Shown here: in pieces, positions 20,858 through 28,210 of the stretch
Layout: every line of letters begins with the position of its first letter
Numbering within the stretch: position 1 is the stretch's first letter
Assembly: GCA_013416795.1 (NCBI GenBank)
Contig: RQSC01000598.1
Span: 1 to 33,839, forward strand
DNA length: 33,839 nucleotides
Direction: 5' to 3'
From: Prasinococcaceae sp. CCMP 1430
Taxonomy: Eukaryota > Prasinodermophyta > Palmophyllophyceae > Prasinococcales > Prasinococcaceae
Made by a program: the position numbers and the translations under genes
The notes under the pieces: generated by a model
Databases searched by the model: none
Seen by the model: only the letters and a program-made list of their open reading frames with translations
Told to the model about the DNA's origin: nothing

Positions 20858-21617
20858 TCACTCCTCCTCGGCCGCGGCGCGCGCGCGTGCCGCCCTCCTC
20901 TCGCGCTCCTCGGCCTCCTCGGCCGCAATGCGCCGCGCGTGCTCGGCGTCGCGCTCGGCGACCTCGCGCGCGCGTAGCTCCGCCTCGGCTCGCAGGTAGC
21001 GCGAGCGCCGCACCTGCTCCTTGCTGGGCCGCCAACCCTGGCGGAGGTGCACCGACTCGATGTCGTCGACGTCCTTCGAGCTGAGGCCCCCCGGCCCGCC
21101 TCCTCCGCGGCGGCCCTCGCCGCCCCCTCCGTCGCCACCGCCGCGTTCGCTCCATAGCAAGTAACCCGCCACGAACGCCGCTGTGAGGCTCGCGGCGATA
21201 GTCAGCCGCTCCGGAAGCTCCTGCACGAAGCCCGCCACGTTGCCCACCGCCACCGACGCCGCCCCGGCCGAGGGTGGGGTGAGCACGAAGGCGCCGTACG
21301 CCAACGCGACCAGCGCGAGCGACGCAGCAGCGGCCACGATGACCTGCAGCGCATGTGTTCGTGTGTTCGTGTGTGTGTCAGGACCACGAGCGGCAACGCA
21401 CGTGCGCGCGCGCGCACGCATCGCGGCACGAGTTTGCGCGCGTGCGGACCTGCAGCGCGGCTGCCCACAGTAGCAGCAGCATCTGCCTGTCGCCGTCGGC
21501 GTCGGCGTGTGGCTCGGCGGCGGAGTCGTCAGAGGCCGCATGCGAGGTGATCGTTGAAGAGGAAGGTGAGAGCGAGACGTCGGCATCGGAGTCCTCCGAC
21601 ATCTCGGCGTCGCCCAT
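20858..21617 (-). CDS. Small two-span membrane protein with C-terminal coiled coil, unrecognised
   Basis: 217 residues from two exons, 21617-21450 and 21343-20858, joined in phase 0. Order: an acidic Ser/Asp-rich N-terminus (residues 1-45); a hydrophobic segment formed across the splice (LLLLWAAALQ|VIVAAAASLALVALAYGAFVL, about 47-78); a second hydrophobic segment (LTIAASLTAAFVAGYLLW, about 98-115); a Gly-rich linker; the conserved-looking DVDDIESVHLRQGWRPS; and a charged helix rich in R, E and A to the end (possible coiled coil). I do not recognise the family. The layout resembles ER/organelle membrane adaptors with a cytosolic helix. Its ATG (21615-21617) overlaps a plus-strand ATG in CCATGG. 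Confidence 0.65.
21344..21449 (-). other. 106-nt intron flanked by a 12-bp direct repeat
   Basis: Both splice sites lie in identical 12-mers: GACCTGCAGCGC on the plus strand at 21341-21352 and 21447-21458. On the coding strand each reads GCGCTGCAG/GTC, so either copy can give the same exon sequence. The inside of the intron is rich in CA/TG and CGCG repeats. Confidence 0.8.
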
Positions 21618-21748
21618 GGAGGAGGTCGCGCCTGCCGCCGTGGCTCTGCGCACGAGCCGGTGCGCTCGCACGCCGGCGTGCGCGTGTGTGTGCGCGTGCG
21701 CGTGCCTGCTCCGCAGCAGCAAGCGCGCGCGCGCCGCCGCGCGCGCCG

Positions 21749-21749
21749 N
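21749..21749. other. Single N, possible contig join
   Basis: One undetermined base in GCGCGCCGNGCGCACGG. The DHX29-like reading frame becomes meaningful just downstream and has no start codon, so the true distance or sequence here may be wrong. Confidence 0.5.
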
Positions 21750-23720
21750 GCGCACGGAGGCGGAGTCAATGCGCCGGCAGGTGGCGGCGGCGCGGCGCGC
21801 GCGGGCGGCAAGAAGCTTGCCAAGCGGCTCGACGCCATCTATGGCGAGCTCGCCGCGAAGGGCTTCACGGAGGCGCAGATCCGCGCGGCGCTCGAGCGGC
21901 TTGCCGATGCGTACGCAGGCAAGCTACCCACAACGGGCGACGCGCTCGACTGGCTGTGCATGAACGTGCCCGCCCACGAGCTTCCGGCCAAGTTCGCGCG
22001 GTCTGTGCGCGCCTCAGACCTCAGCAACGCCGCCAAGGGCGGCTCAGTGGCCGTCAAGTCCAAGCAGAAGAAGCTCAGCAAGGCCGAGGAGGCCGCGCGG
22101 GCGAAAGAGCAGAAGGCGCGCGACAAGGCGGCGCAGGCCGAGGCTGCCAAGGCGGCGGCTGCCGCGATGCCCGCGCGCGCGGCCAGGCGAGGCGGCGCCT
22201 CGGCAGAGGACGACGCGCAGGCGGCGAGGCGCTGGATCCTGCAGAACTACGACGAGTCGGAGGAAGAGCAGGACGACGTAAGCGAGGGTGAGCTGGATGC
22301 CGGCATCGAGGACTGGCTCGTGTGCGGCGATGCTCGCGAGCGCGAGCGCCGCGCAGCAGAGCGCCGCGAGGCCGCGCGACGCGCGGCGCTGCCGCGTGAC
22401 GAGCACGGCGAGCTCATCGCAAGCGAGTACGCGCGCGCGAAGGAGGCGGCCGTAGCCGCCAAGAAACGCGGCGAGAAGGACGCGCAGAGGGAGGCAGGTA
22501 TGGCGATCAGGGAGCTCAAGGCCGAGGCGGATGCACTCAAATTGACGCAGCAGGAACTTGAACTCGGGCCCAGGGCCGCGGCGAAGGCCCTTGCCGCCGC
22601 GCAGGCTCGTGCAGAGGCGGCCGAGGCGGCGGTGACTGGCGGCGACAGTGACAGCGACGGCAGCGAATTCGTCCTTGAGGATCCGCTCGGGGATGGCGAC
22701 GATGGCGGATTGGAGGACGGTGCCGATGGCGGAGGGGACATCGGTGGCAGTAGCACCACCGGTGGCACAGGCGGGTGTGGGCTCGAGGCAGGCGGCGGTG
22801 CCGAGTGCGAGGCTGCTGCTTCTGGTGCATGCGCTGCTGCGCCCGCCACTGCCGCTGCCCGTGCTGCAGTCTCGAGTGACGAGGATGGCTTCGACCTGGC
22901 GGATGTGTGGGACTCGCTGCCCGATGAGGCGACGCCAAGTCTGGCTCCTGAGCCCGCGGTAGAGCCCGGCCTCGAGATGTGGGGGGACTACTCGCGGGGC
23001 AAACGCTCCAAGCTCAAATCGGACCCGCGGCTGGCCGCCAAAGCAGCGCAGGCTAAGGCGCTTGAGCAGCAGCGCCTCCCAAAGGCCGTCCTACAGGCGC
23101 ACTGCCAGAAACAGGGACTGCCGCCGCCGCGATTCGAGAGGCGCGACGCCGATCTGGCGTTCCCGCAGGCGCTGCGCTACGTCGCGCACGTGGCGGCGCC
23201 GCAGCAGCGTCGCAGGAAGGGGGCGTCGGGCTCAGCGCGCCCCAGTGGGCCCGTGGAGGCGGGTTTGACCTCCGAGGACACAGAATGGCTGCTGTCATCG
23301 CAGACTGCCGCCGGTGGGATAGAGGCGCTGCGCACGGTGCAAGCTGCGCAGAACGCCGCCGCGACCGTGGCTCTCTTCGCTTTGCTGCCCGACCAGCCGC
23401 TCGCACGGACGCTACCGCGACCGTATAGCGAGCTCTGGTCCCGCCTCGAGGCGCGGAGCGCAGAGGAGGCGCAGGCGGCCGCTCGTGGCGAATTCGACAA
23501 GAAGCAGGACTTCATTGACTCGCTCGTGGGCGCTGATGTTGCCCGAACGCGGTCGCACGTCGCCGGGGGGGACCTGGACGCGGCGCTGGGCGACGCGGCG
23601 GCGCGGCGGCTCGTCGTGCATCTCGTCCGCGAGGGGCTGCTGCACGTCGAGCCTGTGGACGAGGAGGACGGCGAGGAATTGCTCGAAGCTGGGGTCCAAG
23701 ACGATGACGACTGGCCGTGA
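21750..23720 (+). CDS. DHX29-like N-terminal protein without helicase core
   Basis: About 655 residues in one open frame to the TGA at 23718-23720. The N-terminus has a UBA-like helical bundle (KKLAKRLDAIYGELAAKGF, about 21-39) followed by TGDALDWLCMNVPAHELPAKF (about 62-82), the pattern before the helicase in DHX29-type initiation helicases. A long K/A/E-rich helix and acidic linkers follow. Then come a dsRBD-like segment (KAVLQAHCQKQGLPPPRFE, about 23080-23140) and the AATVALFALLPDQPLARTLP..YSELW segment that in DHX29 leads towards the DEAH core. No helicase motif is found downstream. The stop is followed by three TGTA motifs, as at other 3' ends here. DWPTGA also contains a possible GTGAGC donor, so splicing onward cannot be excluded. 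The start is unresolved: no in-frame ATG, and an N lies at 21749. Confidence 0.6.
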   Translation, partial: AHGGGVNAPAGGGGAARAGGKKLAKRLDAIYGELAAKGFTEAQIRAALERLADAYAGKLPTTGDALDWLCMNVPAHELPAKFARSVRASDLSNAAKGGSVAVKSKQKKLSKAEEAARAKEQKARDKAAQAEAAKAAAAAMPARAARRGGASAEDDAQAARRWILQNYDESEEEQDDVSEGELDAGIEDWLVCGDARERERRAAERREAARRAALPRDEHGELIASEYARAKEAAVAAKKRGEKDAQREAGMAIRELKAEADALKLTQQELELGPRAAAKALAAAQARAEAAEAAVTGGDSDSDGSEFVLEDPLGDGDDGGLEDGADGGGDIGGSSTTGGTGGCGLEAGGGAECEAAASGACAAAPATAAARAAVSSDEDGFDLADVWDSLPDEATPSLAPEPAVEPGLEMWGDYSRGKRSKLKSDPRLAAKAAQAKALEQQRLPKAVLQAHCQKQGLPPPRFERRDADLAFPQALRYVAHVAAPQQRRRKGASGSARPSGPVEAGLTSEDTEWLLSSQTAAGGIEALRTVQAAQNAAATVALFALLPDQPLARTLPRPYSELWSRLEARSAEEAQAAARGEFDKKQDFIDSLVGADVARTRSHVAGGDLDAALGDAAARRLVVHLVREGLLHVEPVDEEDGEELLEAGVQDDDDWP

Positions 23721-24124
23721 GCGTGTCGCCGTCTTCGGGGCCAACCCCGTCGGGCTTCGGCGGCCTGAGCGGCGGGTCTCAACCGCCGTCGTCTTTGCCG
23801 AGTCGGACGTCGACGCTACACAGCGACGGAAGCGTCGCGTGGTAGACGCCGTGCGCAGGTCAGACGACCGCAGTGCCCCGCACTCATGCTTGTACTAATA
23901 GTGTACTAGTGGACGTGTGTGTATATAGAAAAGTGCGGGACGTCTTGTTTACACTACAACGTTGCACACATCATACATCAGTGAGGGAGCCTTGCCGCGC
24001 CATGGCGCTCCCTCTTGGACTCGATATTGCCAGCGCAAGAGCGCTCCTCACGCCACCGTCAGTCGAGCTCGCTTCCAGTGGTCTAGAGAACTCTCGGCGT
24101 GTGCGCTATTTGGCCTCAGGTCGT
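23721..24124. terminator. 3' region of DHX29-like gene and of the minus-strand repeat protein
   Basis: 404 bp, no gene recognised. The plus strand has CTTGTACTAATAGTGTACTAG and GTGTGTATATAG at 23887-23927. The minus strand has GATGTATGATG, CGTTGTAGTGTAAAC at about 23945-23985. These TGTA clusters serve opposite strands and mark both 3' ends. Confidence 0.4.
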
Positions 24125-24498
24125 CTACTTCGCCTCCGGCGCCGGGGCAGGGCCCAGGTGGCTGTCCAGCAGCTTGCGGCGCGCCTCGGGCGCCGGGGCA
24201 GGGCCCAGGTGGCTGTCCAGCAGCTTGCGGCGCGCCTCGGGCGCCGGGGCAGGGCCCAGGTGGCTGTCCAGCAGCTTGCGGCGCGCCTCGGGCGCCGGGG
24301 CAGGGGATAGGTCCTTCAGGAGCAGCTTGCGGCGCGCCTCGGGCGCCGGGGCAGGGGACAGGTCCTTCAGGAGTAGCTTGCGGCGCGCCTCGGGCGCCGG
24401 GGCAGGGCCCAGGTGGCTGTCCAGCAGCTTGCGGCGCGCCTCGGGCGCCGGGGCAGGGCCCAGGTGGCTGTCCAGCAGCTTGCGGGCGTTGACCGTCT
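24125..24498 (-). CDS. C-terminal exon of a 17-residue-repeat protein (partial)
   Basis: On the minus strand the 51-bp repeats read as seven copies of a 17-residue unit, RRKLLDSHLGPAPAPEA (five copies) or RRKLLLKDLSPAPAPEA (two adjacent copies). The frame closes with a TAG (24125-24127) immediately after the last unit, following PAPAPEAK. This end point favours this frame over the five other open frames. A splice acceptor (CTCGTGCAG) precedes the exon at 24499-24500, in phase 1, and the same frame meets a stop 25 bp further upstream, so earlier exons must exist. They are not recognised. Each unit would form an amphipathic helix with a Pro-Ala linker. Function unknown. Confidence 0.45.
24139..24490. 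repeat. Minisatellite, 7 x 51 bp
   Basis: Units begin at 24139, 24190, 24241, 24292, 24343, 24394 and 24445, each exactly 51 bp apart. Units 1-3 and 6-7 carry GCCCAGGTGGCTGTCCAGCA. Units 4 and 5 carry GGATAGGTCCTTCAGGAGCA or a two-base variant. The rest (GCTTGCGGCGCGCCTCGGGC plus GCCGGGGCAGG) is almost invariant. The period is a multiple of three and all six frames are open. Confidence 0.97.
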
Positions 24499-24758
24499 CT
24501 GCACGAGCATGGCATCGTCAACACAGCCACGGCGCGAGATACGTGTCAGCGAGTGGCGGCAAGCCAAGCAGCGCACATGTGAGCACGCCCCGCCTGCAGT
24601 GTGTCTGAGGGAATGCTATCACCAGGCGCCGAGCCATGCGCGCGCGCGCGCCCACGCACCGACCGCGCAGGCCGCCAGCGCCAGCAGCGCGAGCGCGAGG
24701 GCGAGGAGCGTCGTCGGGCGCCGCATCCTGGCGGCGTGGCTGGTGCCGTGCCGGCAAG

Positions 24759-25348
24759 CTCTTCCTCACGGTGGCTACGTACAAGTCGCCGGTGCACTTC
24801 CATCCCATCGACGGCGTCGGCGTCGCGCCAGACATCAAGTGCACGGTGACGCCCAGGCGCGTGATGGCGCTTGCGCAGTAGTCCGCTTCGCTCTGACGGC
24901 GTGCGAGCGCGCGCGCGCGTCGCGCGGGTTTCGAGCAGTCGTGCTGACACTCGAAGCTTCCTCTCGGCGCCCCGTCCTCCTTCCCATGCCATGCTCTACT
25001 GCAACGCAGGGAGACGCTACCTGCGGCAGCCGCGCGTGCGGCGGCGCTGGCGCCGCCCACCATGGATCACATCGCGCGGGCCATGCGTGGGGGGGAGAAT
25101 GGCACCGCCCGCAAGCTCACGCGCGGGACGGGCCTCGCCGCGGAGGTGCTGGCCGACTCGTGCGTGCTCAAGGCAGAAGAGACGTGCGTCGCGCGGCTTC
25201 GCCCAGCCCTTGCGTGCGTTCTCGGTGCCCCGCGCGTCCGCGCGCCTGCAAGTGCGCGGGCTGACACGGATCCGCGCGCGACATTCGCAGGCTCGTGGGC
25301 AAGATGGACGCTGAGACGGCGGGGGTGACTAGTAGCCGCGACGTCTGA
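24759..25348 (+). CDS. C-terminal exons of an S41 (CtpA-like) processing protease, 5' part absent
   Basis: Only the end of a C-terminal processing peptidase is present. Exon a (24759-24877) encodes LFLTVATYKSPVHFHPIDGVGVAPDI, matching the strand and loop after the catalytic Ser/Lys of S41 peptidases (plant CtpA has a comparable PAHTDI..VGVTPD). A GTAGTC donor after CA and the acceptor CAACGCAG (intron 24878-25009) restore a Gln codon. Exon b continues through ARKLTRGTGLAAEVLADSC and VLKAEET. A GTGCGT donor (25184, or 25214) and the CATTCGCAG acceptor lead to exon c (25291-25348, LVGKMDAETAGVTSSRDV). The active-site Ser and Lys, the PDZ domain and any transit peptide are not found upstream, where the minus-strand repeat exon lies. 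This is a gene fragment, a pseudogene or a misassembly. In algae such enzymes often mature photosystem II D1. Confidence 0.55.
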
Positions 25349-25394
25349 GAGGCGCGTTGAGTGTGCACGAGAGCGATCAGATGTGTGTAGAGAG

Positions 25395-25572
25395 TTAGAA
25401 AAGGCTGCCCTGCACGTCCACCTCGTTGGCCCAAATGTCCTCGTAATTCTGCCTCTTGCGGATCACGTGCAGCGTCTTGTCTCCGCCCACCATGACCTCG
25501 GCCGCCTCGGGGAAGGAGTTGTAGTTCTTCGTGGACATGCCAGCGCAGTAGGCGCCGGAGCCCTCCATGACG
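25395..25572 (-). CDS. lysA: Last exon of diaminopimelate decarboxylase (LysA-like), truncated at an N
   Basis: 58 residues ending at the TAA/TAG-type stop at 25395-25397. The block [15 protein letters not shown] followed by PEAAEVMV and [14 protein letters not shown] is the C-terminal signature of fold-III PLP decarboxylases of the LysA class. The Tyr in GAY contacts the cofactor. Diaminopimelate decarboxylase makes lysine in plastid-bearing lineages. The upstream frame ends at the undetermined base 25573. No PLP-lysine region or other LysA motif is seen in the next 700 bp, so the rest of the gene is elsewhere. It is convergent with the S41 fragment across 46 bp. A carboxynorspermidine decarboxylase is a less likely alternative. 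Confidence 0.6.
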
Positions 25573-25573
25573 N
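25573..25573. other. Single N, probable contig join
   Basis: One undetermined base in CATGACGNCGCGCGGG. The LysA coding sequence stops making sense exactly here, and the strand alternation of genes breaks here too. Confidence 0.6.
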
Positions 25574-26571
25574 CGCGCGGGCGCGGGCGCCAGGCTGGGG
25601 AGGGCGCCGCGCCGCCGTGCGGATTCGGGTTCGCGCCAGGTGTTGGGTGCGCGGCGCGCCGACACCTGGCAGCCTCGCCGGTCGCATCGATGGCGGCGGC
25701 ACGACGTGACGTGACGTGAGGCGGGCGGGCGACTGGCATGGGAGGCGGCACTCCCACGCGTTCGTGCGTGTGAGCGCCCGCATGGCAGCGCGAAGTGCAC
25801 AGACGTATGCGTCGTCGCGTGCTTTGACAGGTGGGACACGTTGCGTCGCCGCCGTTGACTTCGCGTGCCAGAAAAAGTACCAACCATAGGTCGTACCTGC
25901 GTGGCGGTTACACTTCGTTGCGGCGCGTGTGGTGTCAACGCTGCCGAGTCGGCTGATGACGCTTACGATGCTCTCGTCGCCTGTGGCCGGCCGAGGCAGC
26001 TCGAAGCGGACGATGGCGGCCGGGGGCGAGAAGCTGCTAACTGCAACGAGGGTTAGCGGCCGCGCGTCGGCGCCTCGGCGCAAACCCATGCGCCAATTTC
26101 GCGGCCCCACGCCGGCGGCGTGCCGCGGCGCGGGCGCGGATGAGGAGCCGGGCGCCGAGGCGCAGGCGTGGGGGGCGCCGTCCGGCAGCTCGCACGCGCG
26201 GGGGAGCCCCAGCCGGGCAGGCCGAGCGCCCCGGACCGCGAACAGCGAGCGCGTCCGCGGCATTTGCGCGCGCCGTCGTCGCTGAGCAGTCCCTGTGCTC
26301 GAGCCATGGCCGGGTCAGTTGTTCAACGATGCCGCGGCACGTGAGGGATTCAATTTCCAGCTATGCGGTCCTGGGCCTGACCTGATGCATGCTCTCTCGC
26401 TGCGCGAAGGGGCGCGCGGCCGGCCATGGGGCGAAGGCGCACCGGATGAAGAGAACCGCGACGGCGTCCGGAGGGGGGCGGAGGGGCGGGATGGCCGGGA
26501 GCACTCGGTCGTCACCGTGACGCGTGTCGCGGGAGAACTCTGCCGCGCTGAGTGGGGGCAACTCTCCCCGC
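25574..26571. other. About 1 kb without a recognised gene; possible minus-strand exon
   Basis: The best coding candidate is minus-strand 26040-25897: acceptor CCTCGTTGCAG, donor GCAG/GTACGACC, reading IVRFELPRPATGDESIVS and then VISRLGSVDTTRAATK. It is plausible as one exon but matches no family I know. Upstream (26050-26290) and downstream (25574-25890) frames are open but of GC-driven composition. 26300-26400 is a little more AT-rich. 26400-26571 is the 3' flank of the TPR gene. Confidence 0.25.
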
Positions 26572-27996
26572 TCATCGCAGCGCCGAGCCCCCTCCCCGCC
26601 CCCAAAAAGGCAGGCCCTCGTCGCGCAGCTGCGCGTCGAGCGCTGCGTGCTCGCCCGATGCATACAGCGCCACTTGCGCGTCGCGCCGCTCCAGGCGCCG
26701 CTCCAGCTCGGCCACGCGCGCCTCCACGATGAGGCGATACTTGGACAGGGCGGACATCGCGTCGCCCCACTCGGCCGCACAGGCGGCGCCCGACGACGAC
26801 GCGGCCTCGGGCTTTGGCATGCCGCCGGCGCCGCCGCTGGCGCCCTCTGGCGCACCATCCGCTGGAGAGTCCACCATCACGAAGTCGTCGGACGGCATCC
26901 GGCGGACGCCAGCCGGCCCGGGAGCATCTGGCGCTGCTTCGGACAGCAGCGTCTCCACGGCCGCCAAGCGCTTGCGCACATCCACATTGCCTGGGTCGAC
27001 CTCCTTGGCCGCGCGAAACGCCGCGCGCGCGTCCGTGTAGCGCGCGAGCGCCTCGAGCGCGACACCGCGCCGGTAGTGACCCTTCACCCACATCGGGCGC
27101 AGCTCGATGCATCGGTCGGCGTCTGCGAGGCTGGCCGCGTGGTTGCCCAGCTGCATGTAGCTTGCGGCGCGGTTGGAGAAAAGCGTGTGCGCGCCGTCGC
27201 CAGTTGCGCCCGCGCCGCCTAGTGCGACCGTGTAACACGTGACCGCCTTCGCGTACTCGCCCGCGCGGAAGGCCTGGTTGCCGCTCCTCCGCGCGGCGTC
27301 ATGCCCCGCTGAGCCGGCGTCCGACTCGGATGCAGTCACGTCGGCGTTGGTAGCGGCAGTGGCAACAGGCGTCTTTGGCTCTTCCTGCTTCTTGTCGGCC
27401 GCCGACTGAGAGGGCTGCGGCTTGGTGGGCGTCCCAAGCGGCTGCGACGCGCGCGCCGCTGGCTCGGGCGCCGGTGCGCCTGCGGCGGACATCGAATGCG
27501 CCGTTTTGTAGCTCTCCTCGGGCGTCTTGAGCGTCTCGGCCGGCCGCTGCGCTGCCGCTGCGCCCGACGAAACGCGGTCGGCCGCAGTGCGAGCCTCGGC
27601 GAGCTTGTCCGTGACTTCCGCGTTGCCAGCGTCGAGCTTGAGCGCATCCTCGAACGCGCGCGCCGCCTCGGCGTGGCGCAGCAGCCCTTGCAGCGCGAGG
27701 CCACGGCGGTAGTGCGCCTTGAGGTGGCCCGGCTTGATTTTTGCGGCGCGCTCGGCGTCGGCGAGGCTCTCCTCAAGGCGCCCCAGCATAAAGAGGCTCG
27801 CCGAGCGGTTACAAAGCGTCGTGTGCGACGGCGCGTTGCCTTCTTCCTCGAGCGCCGCCGCGTACAGCTCGACGGCGCCGGCGTAGTCGCCGTTGCGGAA
27901 GGCCGCGTTGCCGCGCTTTTTTGGCGTGCCCTGAAAGGCGTGCGCCCCCGGCCCTTGCGCCGGCGCCGCTGGCGCCACCTCCTCGATCTCGACCAT
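26572..27996 (-). CDS. Two-domain TPR protein, HSP70/HSP90 co-chaperone-like
   Basis: 474 residues, single exon, from ATG GTC GAG at 27996. It has two tetratricopeptide domains of three repeats each (about residues 25-135 and 260-370), separated by a Pro/Ser/Thr-rich linker. Both show the carboxylate-clamp pattern that binds the EEVD tails of HSP70/HSP90. Domain 1 has KKRGNAAF, LCNRSAS and KAHYRRG; domain 2 has RRSGNQAF, FSNRAAS and KGHYRRG, with Arg replacing the first clamp Lys. The tail has a short acidic/hydrophobic segment (MPSDDFVMVDSP) and a predicted coiled coil (YRLIVEARVAELERRLERR). The layout recalls STI1/HOP or TTC-type adaptors, but no STI1 (DP) domain is seen. Cytosolic role inferred. 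The frame extends upstream, but only this ATG precedes the compact folded part. Confidence 0.85.
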   Translation of the reverse strand: MVEIEEVAPAAPAQGPGAHAFQGTPKKRGNAAFRNGDYAGAVELYAAALEEEGNAPSHTTLCNRSASLFMLGRLEESLADAERAAKIKPGHLKAHYRRGLALQGLLRHAEAARAFEDALKLDAGNAEVTDKLAEARTAADRVSSGAAAAQRPAETLKTPEESYKTAHSMSAAGAPAPEPAARASQPLGTPTKPQPSQSAADKKQEEPKTPVATAATNADVTASESDAGSAGHDAARRSGNQAFRAGEYAKAVTCYTVALGGAGATGDGAHTLFSNRAASYMQLGNHAASLADADRCIELRPMWVKGHYRRGVALEALARYTDARAAFRAAKEVDPGNVDVRKRLAAVETLLSEAAPDAPGPAGVRRMPSDDFVMVDSPADGAPEGASGGAGGMPKPEAASSSGAACAAEWGDAMSALSKYRLIVEARVAELERRLERRDAQVALYASGEHAALDAQLRDEGLPFWGRGGGSALR

Positions 27997-28175
27997 CGCG
28001 CGCCTCGCGCGCGCGTCGGAGCCGCTCGCCCCGCTCGCCGCCCCGTCTCCCCTTTTTCTCGCTCGCTCGGAATGCCCCCGCTTGCAGCCCTCACGGCGGG
28101 AAGCCGCGATGTGGCGGGCGCGAGGTGGGTCCCCCCTCCCCCGCACCCGCCGATGCAATCACGCGCAGCCCACGC

Positions 28176-28210
<35 letters not shown>

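Noticed and set aside
24139-24490. CRISPR array
   Set aside because: Units are contiguous 51-bp tandem repeats without unique spacers, in a eukaryotic context.
24600-25063. Minus-strand frames opposite the S41 exons
   Set aside because: No motif, whereas the plus strand shows the S41 C-terminal signature with in-phase splice sites.
26295-26440. Plus-strand exon reading LFNDAAAREGFNFQL
   Set aside because: It looks slightly protein-like but has no matching exons, start or family.
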